From Corynebacterium occultum (lineage in GTDB: Bacteria > Actinomycetota > Actinomycetes > Mycobacteriales > Mycobacteriaceae), in assembly GCF_009734425.1 (NCBI RefSeq), contig NZ_CP046455.1, forward strand, positions 1,116,001-1,180,000: a stretch of 64,000 nt of DNA, written 5' to 3'. Numbering within the stretch: position 1 is the first letter of the stretch; each line of letters begins with the position of its first letter. Shown piece after piece: positions 7,292 to 18,146 of the stretch. Made by a program: the position numbers and the translations under genes. The notes beneath the pieces were generated by a model. That model was not told the DNA's origin, did no database searches, and saw only the letters and a program-made list of their open reading frames with translations.

Positions 7292-10200
7292 CTAGACGTG
7301 GAAGGCTTCGTCGATCAACTTCTTCTGCTCGGCCTGGTGAACCTTCGACACACCGGTGGCGGTGGAGGACTGGGCACGGCGGGAGATGCGGACCATCTCG
7401 GGCATGTTCGGGACGAGGGTACGCAGGTGCTCGTTGTAGAACGGCCACGGGCCCTGGTTGGCGGGCTCATCCTGGACAAACCGGATCTGGGTGGCGTTCG
7501 GGAAGGACTCGAAGGCCTCACGCAGACGGTTGAAGGGGATCGGGTGCAGCATCTCGATGCGGACGATGGCGACATCGTCACGGCCGTCCTTCTCGCGACG
7601 CTTCTCCAGCTCGTAGTAGAGCTTGCCGGAGACCAGCATGATGGTCTTGACCTTGTCGGCATCTCCGATGACCTTGCCGTCATTGTCAACCAGACGCGGA
7701 TCGTTGATCACGGACTGGAACTTCTTGACCTCGGTGAAGTCCTCCACCGGGGAGGCGGCGGCCTTCATGCGCAGCATCGACTTCGGGGTGAAGACGATCA
7801 GGGGTCGCTTCAGGTCCGAGAGTGCGTGACGACGCAGCAGGTGGAAGTAATTGGCCGGGGTGGAGGGCTGGGCCACGGTCATGGAACCCTCGGCACAGAG
7901 CTGCAGGAAACGCTCGATGCGGGCGGAGGAGTGGTCCGGGCCCTGTCCCTCGTAGCCGTGCGGCAACAGCAGCACGAGCTTGGAGGTCTGGCCCCACTTG
8001 GCCTCACCGGAGGAGACGTACTCGTCGATGATGGTCTGCGCACCGTTGGCGAAGTCACCGAACTGTGCCTCCCAGGCGACCAGGGCATCCTGGTTGCCCA
8101 CGGAGTAGCCGTACTCGAAGCCCATGCCGGCGTACTCGGTCAGTGCGGAGTTGTAGACCAGGAACTTGCCGCCGTTGCCCTTCTGGGCGGCGAGCTCGTT
8201 CAGGCCGTTGTACTCATCACCGGTCTTCGGGTCGAAGACCACGGCGTGACGCTGGGTGAAGGTGCCGCGGCGGGAATCCTCACCGGCGAGACGGACCAGC
8301 TGGCCGGCGTTGGCCAGGGAGGAGAAGGCGATGAGCTCGCCCCAACCCCAGTCGATGCCACCCTGGGAGACGGCGTCGACACGCTTCTTGGCCACCGGGG
8401 CGACACGGGAGTGCAGCTCGAAGCCCTCAGGGACGTTGGCGTAGGCCTGACCGATCTCCACCAGCTCTGCGCGGGTGATGTTGGTCTCCAGGCCGTAGGG
8501 CAGTTCCTGGGAGCCGGTGATACCGGTCTGCTCCTGGATGTCCTTCTTCTCGGCGTCCTTGACCTCGTTGAAGACGGACTCCATCTGGTCGTGGAAGTCG
8601 AGTGCGACCTTCTCGGCGTCCTCGACGGAGAGGTCGCCACGGCCGATGAGATCCTCGGTGTAGTGGGCGCGGACGGTCTCGCGCTCATCGATGATCTCGT
8701 ACATCTTCGGCTGGGTCATCGAGGGGTCATCGGCCTCGTTGTGACCGCGACGGCGGTAGCAGATGAGGTCGAGGAAGACGTCCTTGCCGAAGCGACGACG
8801 GTAGTCGGTGGCCAGCTGGGCAACCCAGACCACGGCCTCCGGGTCATCACCGTTGACGTGGAAGACCGGGCAGCCGAAAGCCTTGGCGTAGTCGGTCGAG
8901 TAGTGCATGGACCGGCTGGAGTCCGGGGTGGTGGTGAAACCGATCTGGTTGTTGACGACGATGTGGATGGTGCCACCCACGTCATAGCCACGCAGCTTCG
9001 CCAGGTTGATGGTCTCCGGGACGATGCCCAGGCCAGCGAAGGCGGCATCACCGTGGAGCAGCAGCGGGACGACGGTGTAGCCGTCCTCGCCCTTGTCCAG
9101 CAGGTCCTGCTTGGCGCGGGCGATGCCCTCCATGACCGGGTTGACGGCCTCGAGGTGGGAGGGGTTGGCGGTCAGGGAGACCTTGATCTCGCCGTCGCCG
9201 AACATCTGGATGTGGGTGCCCTCGGAACCGAGGTGGTACTTCACGTCACCGGAGCCACCGATCTGGCCCTGCTCCATGTTGCCCTCGAACTCGTTGAAGA
9301 TATTCGCGAGCGGCTTACCGACGATGTTGAAGAGCACGTTCAGGCGGCCGCGGTGCGGCATGCCGATGACGACCTCGTCCAGACCCTGGCCGGCGGCGGT
9401 GTCGATGACGGCGTCCATCATCGGGATCAGTGCCTCAGCACCCTCGAGGGAGAAGCGCTTCTGGCCGACGTACTTGGTCTGCAGGAAGTTCTCGAATGCC
9501 TCGGCGGCGTTCAGCTTCTGCAGGATGTACTTCTGCTCGGCACCGGTCGGCTTGGGGATGCCGGCCTCGATGCGGTCCTGCAGCCAGAGACGCTCATCGC
9601 GGTCGAGGATGTGGGTGTACTCGGAACCGACCTTGAGGGTGTATGCCGAGCGCAGGCGGGAAAGCACCTCGCGCAGGGTCATGGTCTCCTTGCCGCCGAA
9701 ACCACCGACGTGGAAGGTGCGGTCGAGGTCCCAGAGGGTCAGGCCGTGGGTCTCGATGTCCAGGTCGCGGTGATCCGGGATCGGCATGCCGGGCTGCTGC
9801 CACTTCAGCGGGTTGGTGTCGGCGATGAGGTGACCGCGGGAGCGGTAGGCCTCGATCAGCTGCATGACCCGGGTGCTCTTGTCCACACCGGTGTTCGGGA
9901 CATCCTGGCCCCAACGCATCGGGGTGTAGGGGACACCCATCTCATCGAAGATGTGGTCCCAGAAGGCGTCGTCGATCAGCAGCTGGGACATGGTGCGCAG
10001 GAACTCGCCGGACTCGGCACCCTGGATCACGCGGTGATCGTAGGTGGAGGTGATGGTGACGAGCTTGCCCACGCCCAGGTCTGCCAGGCGGTCCGCGGAA
10101 GCACCGGCGAACTCGGCCGGGTAATCCATGGAACCGACACCGATGATGGTGCCCTGGCCCTTGGTCAGACGCGGGACGGAGTGACGGGTGCCGATGCCGC

Positions 10201-10966
10201 CCGGGTTGGTCAGCGAGACGGTGACACCGGAGTAGTCATCCATGGTCAGCTTGCCGACGCGGGAGCGGGCGACGATGTCCTCGTAGGCATCCAGGAACTG
10301 CGAGAAGCTCATCTTCTCGGTTTCCTTGATGGCTGCCACGACCAGGGCGCGGGAACCGTCCTTCTGCGGGAGGTCGATGGCCAGGCCCAGGTTAATGTTC
10401 TCCGGGACGACCATGGACGGCTTGCCGTCGATGATGTCATAGGAGTTGTTCATGTCCGGATGGGCCATGACGGCCTTGACCAGGGCGTAACCGATGATGT
10501 GGGTGAAGGAGATCTTGCCGCCACGGGTCCGCTTCAGCTGGTCATTGACCATGGCGCGGTTCTCGAACATCAGGCGGACAGGCATGTCGCGCACCGAGGT
10601 TGCGGTGGGGACCTCAAGGGAGATGTCCATGTTCTTGGCGATGGCCTTGAACATGCCCTTCAGAGGGGTGGCACCTGCCTCCGGAGCCTCCTTGACATTG
10701 TCCAGGGGAGACTTCGGTTTGGTGGCCTTCTTAGCCGAGGCCGGCTTCTCAGTGGTCTTCTTCGGAGCAGTCTTGACCGGCTCCTTCACCGCAGCGGGGG
10801 CTGCGGCCTTCTGAGGTGCACTCTCCGGGGTGGCCGTTGCCGGCGCGCCCTTGGTTTCAAAGAGCTCCCGCCATTCCTGGTCTACCGAATTCGGGTCCTT
10901 CTGGAACCGCTGGAACATCTCGTCTACCAGCCATTGGTTCTGGCCGAAAGTACTAGCGCTGCTCAC
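7292..10966 (-). CDS. odhA: 2-oxoglutarate dehydrogenase E2-E1 fusion subunit
   Basis: About 1224 residues from GTG 10966 (VSSASTFGQ, the N-terminus reported for C. glutamicum OdhA as I recall); ATG 10984 is the alternative. After a short E1-like N-terminal segment ([16 protein letters not shown]) and an Ala/Pro/Lys linker comes an E2 succinyltransferase catalytic domain without lipoyl domain, with DHRVIQGA near residue 312. The remaining ~850 residues are the ThDP-dependent E1o domain, with [22 protein letters not shown] and [14 protein letters not shown]. It converts 2-oxoglutarate to succinyl-CoA within a complex that borrows the lipoyl E2 (AceF) and Lpd. In C. glutamicum it is inhibited by unphosphorylated OdhI. 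Monocistronic by context. Confidence 0.97.
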   Translation of the reverse strand: MSSASTFGQNQWLVDEMFQRFQKDPNSVDQEWRELFETKGAPATATPESAPQKAAAPAAVKEPVKTAPKKTTEKPASAKKATKPKSPLDNVKEAPEAGATPLKGMFKAIAKNMDISLEVPTATSVRDMPVRLMFENRAMVNDQLKRTRGGKISFTHIIGYALVKAVMAHPDMNNSYDIIDGKPSMVVPENINLGLAIDLPQKDGSRALVVAAIKETEKMSFSQFLDAYEDIVARSRVGKLTMDDYSGVTVSLTNPGGIGTRHSVPRLTKGQGTIIGVGSMDYPAEFAGASADRLADLGVGKLVTITSTYDHRVIQGAESGEFLRTMSQLLIDDAFWDHIFDEMGVPYTPMRWGQDVPNTGVDKSTRVMQLIEAYRSRGHLIADTNPLKWQQPGMPIPDHRDLDIETHGLTLWDLDRTFHVGGFGGKETMTLREVLSRLRSAYTLKVGSEYTHILDRDERLWLQDRIEAGIPKPTGAEQKYILQKLNAAEAFENFLQTKYVGQKRFSLEGAEALIPMMDAVIDTAAGQGLDEVVIGMPHRGRLNVLFNIVGKPLANIFNEFEGNMEQGQIGGSGDVKYHLGSEGTHIQMFGDGEIKVSLTANPSHLEAVNPVMEGIARAKQDLLDKGEDGYTVVPLLLHGDAAFAGLGIVPETINLAKLRGYDVGGTIHIVVNNQIGFTTTPDSSRSMHYSTDYAKAFGCPVFHVNGDDPEAVVWVAQLATDYRRRFGKDVFLDLICYRRRGHNEADDPSMTQPKMYEIIDERETVRAHYTEDLIGRGDLSVEDAEKVALDFHDQMESVFNEVKDAEKKDIQEQTGITGSQELPYGLETNITRAELVEIGQAYANVPEGFELHSRVAPVAKKRVDAVSQGGIDWGWGELIAFSSLANAGQLVRLAGEDSRRGTFTQRHAVVFDPKTGDEYNGLNELAAQKGNGGKFLVYNSALTEYAGMGFEYGYSVGNQDALVAWEAQFGDFANGAQTIIDEYVSSGEAKWGQTSKLVLLLPHGYEGQGPDHSSARIERFLQLCAEGSMTVAQPSTPANYFHLLRRHALSDLKRPLIVFTPKSMLRMKAAASPVEDFTEVKKFQSVINDPRLVDNDGKVIGDADKVKTIMLVSGKLYYELEKRREKDGRDDVAIVRIEMLHPIPFNRLREAFESFPNATQIRFVQDEPANQGPWPFYNEHLRTLVPNMPEMVRISRRAQSSTATGVSKVHQAEQKKLIDEAFHV

Positions 10967-11108
10967 GGCAGGATCTCGCCTCATTTCCTTGGTGAATCTT
11001 CTGATAGATCTATTTTTTATCGTGTTCCCATACAGGGTAACCCGTCTGCACCTGACAGCGAACACAGCTAGGGGTGTATTTCCCACCCCCGACTGTAGCG
11101 AATCCTAC

Positions 11109-14100
11109 TTATTGGGAATTCCACATTGCGGCGTACATTCCACCGTAGCTGAGCAATGTCAGGTGAGAACCGTCTTCGATGATACGCCCATGGTCGATAA
11201 CCAGGATTCGATCGGCCCGCGCTGCGGTCGCCAGGCGGTGCGCCACGATCACCGAGGTTCGCCCCCGGGTAACCGCGGCGGAGGCATCCAACACGGTGGC
11301 CTCGGTCGCCGGGTCAAGGGTGGCGGTGGCCTCATCGAGCAGCAGCAGTCTGGGTTCGATCAGTTCGGCCCGGGCCAGGGCGATCAGCTGGCGTTGGCCG
11401 GAGGACAGTCCCTGCCCTCTTTCCCCGACGCGGTGGTTCAGGGCATCGGGAAGCAGGGAGAGCGCCTCCAGCGCACCGACCCGGCGGACCGCAGCGATGA
11501 TCTCCTCCCGGCTGGCCCCGGGTCTGCCGTAGGCGATGTTCTCGGCGACGGTGCCGGGGAAGAGGTGGGACTCCTGCGGCACGGAGCCGATCGCGGCCCG
11601 CCACTGCTGCAGGGGGAAGCCACGCAGGTCGGTGCCCCCGGCCGTCACGGAGCCCTCCTGTGGGTCATAGAAGCGGGACAGCAGCTTGACGACGGTCGAT
11701 TTACCGGCCCCGGTGGGCCCCACCAGCGCGACGGTGCTGCCGGGGGCGAGACGGGTGTTCAGCTCCCGGGCCACTTCGGTGCCGCCCTCGGTGTAGGCGA
11801 AGGAGACATTCTCGAAACCGATCTCCTTCCCGGCGGCCCGATCCGCCCCCGGGGTGGTGCCGTCATCGGCGACGGCGGGCTCCTCGGCGAGCAGCTCCTG
11901 GATGCGTTGCAGACCGACGCTGGCCTGCTGGTAACTGTCGAAGATCTGGCCCAGCTGCTGCAGCGGACCGAAGAGCTGGCTGAGGTACATCACGAAGGCG
12001 ATGAGCACACCGGTGCTGATCTCACCCCGGGCAACGTGCAGGGCACCGACCCCCAGTACCGCAGCCTGTGCCAGTTCAGAGACCGCGCCGATGCCGGGGA
12101 AGTAGATCGACACGGCGGTCTGGGAACGCACCCGCAGGCGCCGGTACTCCCCGGACTCCGTCTCCAGGCGATCCCGGGTCACCGCGGTCATGTTGTGCAT
12201 CTGGGAGGTGCGCAACCCGTTTATGGCCTCTGCGAAGGAGGAGTTGACCTGGCTGACCTGTTCCCGGGCCCGGCGGTAGAGGCGGGAGGAGATCCGCCGG
12301 AAAATCAGGGTGGCCACCAGGATCACCGGGATCGCCGCGAAGGCCACCAGGGCCAGGGGAGCGTCGGTGTAGAGCAGCATGGCGATGATGCCGGCCAAGG
12401 TGGCCAGCGCCACGATGGCCTCCGCCAGGCCGGTCTGCAGGAAGGAACTCAGGTTGTCGATGTCGGTGGTCATCCGGGTGAGGATGCGTCCCGACATGGT
12501 CGACTCGTAATAGCTCATGGACAGGCGTTGCAGGTGTGCGAAGCTGCGCAGCCGCAACCCGAAGAGGAGACGCTCACCGGTGCGTGCGGTCAGCAGGGTA
12601 CGCAGCCAGGCTGACACCCATCCCACCGCAACCACCATCAGGCCGACCCCGGCCACCACCCACAGTGCGCCGGCGTCCTGTTCATTCACGCCGCGGTCCA
12701 CCGCCAGGCGCATCAGGGTGGGGAAGGCCAGGCCGGTGGCCACTCCCAGGGCCAGCAGGACGACCACCCCGGCCAGCAGCCACTTCACCCGTTTGAAGAG
12801 GACCCCGACGCGGAAGGGGCTGGTGTCGGAACGGACGCGGGCGGCATCGAGATGGGGCTGCTCGGTGGCGCCGGGCAGGGCGTCGATACGCTTGGCCAGC
12901 TGCCCGGTGGGGGCATCCGGATCCACCCACTCCACCTCGGGGAAGAGATCCCGTTCCGGGGCCTGCGAAGTGGTACGGGTGGCGGGGTCAAAGAGACGGG
13001 CGAAACGGGGATTGTCCTCCACCTCGGCCAGGGTGCCCGCCGCCACGGCGCGGCCCTCCTCCAGAACCATGACCCGGTCCGCCAGCCGGAGGGTGGAACT
13101 GCGGTGGGCGATGGCGATGACGGTGACATCGGCCAGGGTGCGCCGCAGGTTGGCGTTGATCAGGGCCTCGGTCCGGGCGTCGATGGCGGAGGTGGCGTCA
13201 TCGAGAATGAGGATCCGGGGTCGGACCAGCAGGGCGCGGGCCAGGGCGATGCGCTGACGCTGCCCACCGGACAGGGTCAACCCCCGCTCACCGATGACGG
13301 TGTCATAGCCCTCCTCCAGCTCATCGATGAATTCTGCGGCGCAGGCCAGGCGGGCGGCCGCCACGACCTCCTCATCACTGACCTGGGCACCCATCGCGAT
13401 ATTGTCCCGGATGCTCGTCGAGTAGAGGAAGGGTTCATCAAAGACACAGATCAACGCGCGGCGTAGCTCATCCCGGGTGATCTCCTCATAGTCCACGCTG
13501 CCCACCGCCGAGGTGAGCAGGATCCGGCCGGCATCCGGCTCATGGAAACCACCGATCAGCTGCACCGCCAGGGATTTACCGGAACCGGCCGGACCCACCA
13601 CACCCAGGGTTTCACCCGGCGCGACCTCAAGGTCCAGGCCCTGGATCACCCGTCGTTCCGGGGTGGTGAACTCGACCTTTTCCAGGCGGAGGCCGAGGGG
13701 TCCTTCGGGTATGGCCGTGGGGTGGTCCGGTTCGTGGTGGGAGGGTTCGGCCTCGATGAGTTCGGCGATGCGGTCGACGGAGGCCAGGCCGATCTGGAAG
13801 CGGACCACCATGCCGGAGAGCATGCGGGTGATGGCGGTGAGCTGGGTGAGGTAGATGGAGAAGGCGAAGAAGGTGCCCACCGTGATCTGTCCCTGGATGG
13901 CCAGCCAGCCGCCCAGGATGACGTTGACCACCATGGCGATCTGGGGCAGTTCCTCGAGCAGGGGTTGGAAGCGGGCGTTGAGTCGGGCGGAACGCATCCG
14001 GCGGGCGTAGAGGCTGCGGGAGTGTTCTTCCAGGGTGTCGGTTTCGCGTTCCTCCTGGGCGAAAGCCTTGACCACGCGGACACCGGCGACGTTTTGTTCG

Positions 14101-14723
14101 ACGTGGGTGGCCAGGTCGCTGGCGGATTGTTGGGCGTCCCAGGAGGCGGCGTAGAGCTGGCCGCGGGCGCGGGCGGCAACCACCCCGATGACCGGGAGGA
14201 AGGCGAGGGCCATCAGGGTCAGCCAGGGGCTGATGGTGGCCATGATGATGACGATGAACACCAGTTTGGCGAGGCTGCCGACCGCCAGGGGCAGCATGGC
14301 GAGCAGGCGTTGGACCTGGCCGAGGTCGCTGATGGAGCGGGAAACCACCTGGCCGGTGCTGAGCCGGTCCTGGGCGGGGCCGTCGAGGCTCTGCAGGGAG
14401 TCGAGGACATCCATGCGCAGCAGGTGCTGGATGTCGATGGAGAGTTTTCCGGCGGTGAAACGGCGTCCGAACTGGGCCACGAAGCGGGCCAGGGCGACGA
14501 TGGCCAGGACGGTGATGATTGCACTCAGCGGGGCGAGTTCCGGCAGCAGGGTGGCGGCGAGACCGCCGTCGGAATCACCGACGGCCACGTCCACGGCATC
14601 GCGGGTGAGCAGTGGGATAGCCAGTTCGAAGGCCACCACCCCGAGGGTGGTCAGCAGTGCCAGCAGAGTGATGGCCCGTTTGCGTTGCAACGCCTGTCCC
14701 AGCTGCTTCAGTCCCTTGTTCAC
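11109..14723 (-). CDS. Fused heterodimer-type ABC exporter (TMD-NBD-TMD-NBD)
   Basis: 1204 residues, two type IV ABC exporter halves in one chain. NBD1: Walker A GPAGSGKS near 378, signature LSGGQRQRIALARAL near 483, Walker B ILILDDATSAID near 505. NBD2: Walker A GPTGAGKS near 1001, signature LSSGQRQLIALARAE near 1105, Walker B LLLLDEATATLD near 1127. The catalytic Glu is Asp in NBD1 and the NBD2 signature is LSSGQ, so one ATP site is degenerate, as in TM287/288 or BmrCD. Each half has about six membrane helices. It likely exports a lipid or drug; the substrate is unknown. It stands between odhA and an EcsC-like gene on the same strand, separated from the latter by 10 nt. Confidence 0.93.
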   Translation of the reverse strand: MNKGLKQLGQALQRKRAITLLALLTTLGVVAFELAIPLLTRDAVDVAVGDSDGGLAATLLPELAPLSAIITVLAIVALARFVAQFGRRFTAGKLSIDIQHLLRMDVLDSLQSLDGPAQDRLSTGQVVSRSISDLGQVQRLLAMLPLAVGSLAKLVFIVIIMATISPWLTLMALAFLPVIGVVAARARGQLYAASWDAQQSASDLATHVEQNVAGVRVVKAFAQEERETDTLEEHSRSLYARRMRSARLNARFQPLLEELPQIAMVVNVILGGWLAIQGQITVGTFFAFSIYLTQLTAITRMLSGMVVRFQIGLASVDRIAELIEAEPSHHEPDHPTAIPEGPLGLRLEKVEFTTPERRVIQGLDLEVAPGETLGVVGPAGSGKSLAVQLIGGFHEPDAGRILLTSAVGSVDYEEITRDELRRALICVFDEPFLYSTSIRDNIAMGAQVSDEEVVAAARLACAAEFIDELEEGYDTVIGERGLTLSGGQRQRIALARALLVRPRILILDDATSAIDARTEALINANLRRTLADVTVIAIAHRSSTLRLADRVMVLEEGRAVAAGTLAEVEDNPRFARLFDPATRTTSQAPERDLFPEVEWVDPDAPTGQLAKRIDALPGATEQPHLDAARVRSDTSPFRVGVLFKRVKWLLAGVVVLLALGVATGLAFPTLMRLAVDRGVNEQDAGALWVVAGVGLMVVAVGWVSAWLRTLLTARTGERLLFGLRLRSFAHLQRLSMSYYESTMSGRILTRMTTDIDNLSSFLQTGLAEAIVALATLAGIIAMLLYTDAPLALVAFAAIPVILVATLIFRRISSRLYRRAREQVSQVNSSFAEAINGLRTSQMHNMTAVTRDRLETESGEYRRLRVRSQTAVSIYFPGIGAVSELAQAAVLGVGALHVARGEISTGVLIAFVMYLSQLFGPLQQLGQIFDSYQQASVGLQRIQELLAEEPAVADDGTTPGADRAAGKEIGFENVSFAYTEGGTEVARELNTRLAPGSTVALVGPTGAGKSTVVKLLSRFYDPQEGSVTAGGTDLRGFPLQQWRAAIGSVPQESHLFPGTVAENIAYGRPGASREEIIAAVRRVGALEALSLLPDALNHRVGERGQGLSSGQRQLIALARAELIEPRLLLLDEATATLDPATEATVLDASAAVTRGRTSVIVAHRLATAARADRILVIDHGRIIEDGSHLTLLSYGGMYAAMWNSQ

Positions 14724-14733
14724 ATATCCGACT

Positions 14734-15531
14734 TTAGCGTCGGAAACGTTTGAGGAAACCTGCCTTCGGTTCCTTCACTGAACCTTTGGCCGGTGCCGGG
14801 GTGGTGAATTGTGCAGGTAGGGGGCCCAGGGACTCCGCCGCATTGGCGATGACCTTGGTGGCGAGCCGCCGGTTGGCCACGCTGCCGATGACCGCGCCGA
14901 TGCCGAAGGGCATGATTTTGCCCACCCAGGAGGCACCCATCTTTTTGGTGACCTGTTTCAGTGCCATCCGCATCATCCGGTTGTTCACCTCACCCAGGCG
15001 GGCCACGGAGAAGCGGGAGATGGTGCTGACCGGGGGCAGGGTCCGGGATCCCTCCTTCAGGTCGCCGGCGAGGATGTCGGTCAGGGCATTACCCTTGGAG
15101 CCCAGCAGCACCACCAGGATCAGGGCGCGGCGGCGTTCCGGTTCGGAGATGTCCACCCCGCGCAGGTAGGCGGAGGCGACGGTGTAGAAGGCGGCGGCGT
15201 CGAGGAAGAGCACCGACTCCGCGCTGATCGCCGCGGCGCCGGTGAGGAAACCGATGCCGGGGATCATGGCGGAGGCGCCCACCCCGGCACCGCTGCCGGT
15301 GGCCAGGGTGCGGAAGTGCTTGTTCAGCAGCTCCTGGATCTGGGCGGGGGAATGATCCGGGTGCTGGGAACGCAGGAAATCCACGTAGCGGGAGATCGTT
15401 GAGGTCTGCATGCTCACCGCGCGGTCCATGGCCTTGATCAGCATGCGTCCGGCGGGGCCGGCGCTGCGTTCCAGGGACTGGGGATCAGAACCCATCCCAT
15501 CGGTGATGTACGAATCTGCTTTGGGTGGCAT
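14734..15531 (-). CDS. EcsC-like protein
   Basis: 265 residues from ATG 15531, preceded by GAGAGG. Regions typical of EcsC-like proteins are AGRMLIKAMDRAV, a glycine-rich hydrophobic stretch GSGAGVGASAMIPGIGFLTGAAA (written here in pieces: GSGAGVGASAMIPG, GFLTGAAAISAES), AFYTVASAYLRG and GKIMPFGIGAVIGSVANRRLA. The two hydrophobic stretches suggest membrane association. The ending is basic (GFLKRFRR). It lies 10 nt before the ABC exporter and 34 nt after the dehydrogenase gene on the same strand, so co-transcription is likely. Family function is poorly known; EcsC of Bacillus is encoded with an ABC transporter (EcsAB), which makes the pairing here of interest. Confidence 0.7.
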   Translation of the reverse strand: MPPKADSYITDGMGSDPQSLERSAGPAGRMLIKAMDRAVSMQTSTISRYVDFLRSQHPDHSPAQIQELLNKHFRTLATGSGAGVGASAMIPGIGFLTGAAAISAESVLFLDAAAFYTVASAYLRGVDISEPERRRALILVVLLGSKGNALTDILAGDLKEGSRTLPPVSTISRFSVARLGEVNNRMMRMALKQVTKKMGASWVGKIMPFGIGAVIGSVANRRLATKVIANAAESLGPLPAQFTTPAPAKGSVKEPKAGFLKRFRR

Positions 15532-15565
15532 GATCGACCTCTCTTCGCTGTGGTGGGGAACTGTT

Positions 15566-16387
15566 TCAGTTGCTGATCGGGAGTGCCTCGGTGGCATAGG
15601 CCTCTGCGGTGGCGATGTCCTCGGCGGAGGGGCGCACCCCGGTGTAGAGGGTGAACTGCTCCGCGGCCTGCAGTGCGAGTACCTCCCCGCCGGTGATGTA
15701 CGGGATGTTCCACTCCTCGGCGGTGGTGATCAGGGGAGTGCGTACCGGATCCGCCACCACATCAAACACCAGGGTGGCCCGGGAAATTTCCGCCTCGCTG
15801 AAAGCAGTGCCGCCCTCATTGCCGCCGGCCATGCCCAGTGGGGTGACATTGACCAGCATCTTCGCCTCCGCGGGGGTCTCGGTGGAGAACTCCCAGCCGA
15901 AACGACGGGCCAGGGAAGCCCCGGTGACATGGTTGCGGGCCACCACGGTGCCGGACATGCCGTGATCGCTCAGGGCGGCGACCACCGCATTAGCCATCCC
16001 ACCCGAACCCCGGACCGTGACCGGCAGGGTCGGGTCCACCTCGCGGATCAACTGCGCCACCGCCAGATAGTCGGTGTTGTAGCCGATGAGGTCACCCCCC
16101 TCGTTGAGGATGGTGTTGACCGAGCGGATCCGCTCCGCGGAGGGATCCAGGGCATCGAGCAGGGGGATCACCTGCTCCTTGTAGGGCATGGACACCCCCG
16201 CCCCACGGATGCCCAGGCCCCGGATGCCGGCGACTGCGGCGGTGATGTCCTCCGGGGCGAAGGCCTTGTAGAGGAAATTCAGCTGGTACCTGTCATAGAG
16301 CCAGTTGTGGAAGCGCACACCGTGGTTTCCGGGGCGTGCCGCCAGGGAAATACAGAGGGTGGTTTCGCGATCGACTTGATTGACCAT
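15566..16387 (-). CDS. Shikimate/quinate dehydrogenase-like NAD(P) oxidoreductase
   Basis: 273 residues from ATG 16387, with GGGAG 4 nt upstream; the frame is open further but the extension overlaps the divergent esterase gene. AroE-family marks: catalytic Lys in VSMPYKEQVIPLLD, GYNTDYLA with the paired Asp, nucleotide loop RGSGGMANAVV, VNVTPLGM, and a terminal GGEVLALQAAEQFTLYTG. The N-terminal Ser-x-Ser shikimate-binding motif of true AroE is replaced by ARPGNHGVRFHN, so the substrate may not be shikimate. C. glutamicum keeps a paralogue at this position (cg1283, aroE3 by memory). Probably cytoplasmic. Confidence 0.85.
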   Translation of the reverse strand: MVNQVDRETTLCISLAARPGNHGVRFHNWLYDRYQLNFLYKAFAPEDITAAVAGIRGLGIRGAGVSMPYKEQVIPLLDALDPSAERIRSVNTILNEGGDLIGYNTDYLAVAQLIREVDPTLPVTVRGSGGMANAVVAALSDHGMSGTVVARNHVTGASLARRFGWEFSTETPAEAKMLVNVTPLGMAGGNEGGTAFSEAEISRATLVFDVVADPVRTPLITTAEEWNIPYITGGEVLALQAAEQFTLYTGVRPSAEDIATAEAYATEALPISN

Positions 16388-16420
16388 GACTCCCACCCTA
16401 AACGCAACTACCGTGGAGGT

Positions 16421-17998
16421 ATGAACGACAGTTCCTTTTCCCCCGGCCCGGTCGCCGCAACGACCTCCGGATATGTACGCGGGGCTGTTGACCCGGACCT
16501 GGGAATCCGCACCTGGAAAGGCGTGCCCTTCGGGGCAGACACCTCCGGCCCCAACCGCTTCCGCGCACCCCGACCCGCCCCCGGCTGGTACGGCGTCCGG
16601 GACTGCTATGAATACGGCCCACATGCCCCCCAACCCGTCTACTCCTGGACCGACCGGATCATCGGCAGCGAAGACTGCCTCCACCTCGACATTGTCCGCC
16701 CCGACACCGATGAGGAACTACCCGTGGTGGTCTACTACCACGGCGGATCCTTCATCATGGGGGCCTCCCATGAACAGATGCTGCGCGGCCACCACCTCGC
16801 CACCAGAATGAACGTGGTCTATGTGTCGGTGAACTTCCGGCTGGGCACCCTCGGATTCCTCGATCTCCGCAGCCTCGGGGAGGACTGCGTGGCCAACCCC
16901 GCCCTCGAGGACCAGCTGCTCGCCCTGAAATGGGTGCACGACAATATCGACAGCTTCGGCGGTGACCCCGACAATGTCACCATCATGGGGGAATCCGCCG
17001 GCGGCGCCTCCGTCCTGACCATGATGTGCGTCCCCTCCTCCCACGGTCTCTACCGCCAGGCGATCTCCCAGTCCCCACCGATCGCCATGCTCCACTCCAG
17101 CGCCCAATCCACCCTCTGGGCCCGCGAACTCGTCTTCACCATGGCCCATCCCCGACAAACCACCCTCGACACCCTCCGGCAGGACTCAGCGGCGGACCTG
17201 GTGCGCGCCGGGCAGTCCATGATGTGGGGTGCCGGGGAACTGATCCACCTCAACCCCTGCTTCGGCCCGACTGTCGACGGCCGGACCCTCCCGGAACATC
17301 CCCTGACCACCTTCGCGGAGGGCAGGCAGGCGCAGGTGCCGCTGTTGATCGGCACCAACCATGATGAAACCAGCTTCGGCAAATTCTTCTACCTCCGGGG
17401 TTCCGCCCGCGGTCGGGCCGCCCGGAGACTGCTCTCCGCCTTCGACCCCGAGAACGCCGCCACCGTGCTGGACTCCTATGGCGGTGCCGTGGCCCGCGCC
17501 GACTTCGCGGAACTGCTTGCCGACGCCATCTTCTGGGCCCCCACCGTCCGGGTCGCCGGGGACCACTCCCAGGCCAACCAGACCTGGATGTACCGCTTCG
17601 ACTACGCCCCACCCGCCCTGCGCTGGCTGGGGCTGGGGGCCATGCACTCCCTGGAGCTCGGTGCCATCTTCGGCGATCCTGACTCCTCCCGCATCCGTGG
17701 TCTTTCCCGCTGGGGTGGGCTGGATGGCCTGGAGGAGCTGACCGAGGAGATGCAGGATCACTGGGCCAACTTCATCCACCACGGCAACCCCGGGGAAGGG
17801 TGGCCGGGCTACCACACCGACCCGGAGGAGGATCCGGGGCGGGCCACCAAGGTCTTCGACATGGAATCCCAGGTGGAATACGACCCGAAGGCCACTCAGC
17901 GCCGCGCCTGGCGGGACTACGACATGCTCGAATGGGGCAATGGTCGGCCCGAACTGCTGGAGGAACTTGGCCTGGTGGATCAGTCCCCCTGGGAGTGA
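16421..17998 (+). CDS. Carboxylesterase type B family protein
   Basis: 525 residues. Alpha/beta-hydrolase with the oxyanion-hole segment VVVYYHGGSFIMG, the nucleophile elbow GESAGGAS (residue ~193), EDCLHLDIVRP, and DNIDSFGGDPDNVTIMG, all diagnostic of type B carboxylesterases. The acid is probably in NHDETSFGKF and the His in AMHSLELG. No signal peptide, so cytoplasmic. GGAGG ends 1-2 nt before ATG 16421, closer than usual. It is divergent to the dehydrogenase gene with 33 nt between starts. The natural ester substrate is unknown. Confidence 0.93.
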   Translation: MNDSSFSPGPVAATTSGYVRGAVDPDLGIRTWKGVPFGADTSGPNRFRAPRPAPGWYGVRDCYEYGPHAPQPVYSWTDRIIGSEDCLHLDIVRPDTDEELPVVVYYHGGSFIMGASHEQMLRGHHLATRMNVVYVSVNFRLGTLGFLDLRSLGEDCVANPALEDQLLALKWVHDNIDSFGGDPDNVTIMGESAGGASVLTMMCVPSSHGLYRQAISQSPPIAMLHSSAQSTLWARELVFTMAHPRQTTLDTLRQDSAADLVRAGQSMMWGAGELIHLNPCFGPTVDGRTLPEHPLTTFAEGRQAQVPLLIGTNHDETSFGKFFYLRGSARGRAARRLLSAFDPENAATVLDSYGGAVARADFAELLADAIFWAPTVRVAGDHSQANQTWMYRFDYAPPALRWLGLGAMHSLELGAIFGDPDSSRIRGLSRWGGLDGLEELTEEMQDHWANFIHHGNPGEGWPGYHTDPEEDPGRATKVFDMESQVEYDPKATQRRAWRDYDMLEWGNGRPELLEELGLVDQSPWE

Positions 17999-18146
17999 TC
18001 TTCCCGGCCCGGGGCGGTGTGGTGACTTCGGGGAGACAAACCCGGGGAATAGGTGGGCGTTTGCTCAGGGACCCGGCTAGGCTTGGGACGGATCGTCACG
18101 ACCGGTGGCGGTCACTCATCACGTTTCGTTGGAAGGTTTGCCGGAC

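Noticed and set aside
7277..11071. A 1264-codon open frame antisense to odhA
   Set aside because: It mirrors the odhA frame, a known effect of GC-rich codon use. Its sequence is rich in Val, Asp and Gly without domains, and odhA itself matches known proteins from end to end.
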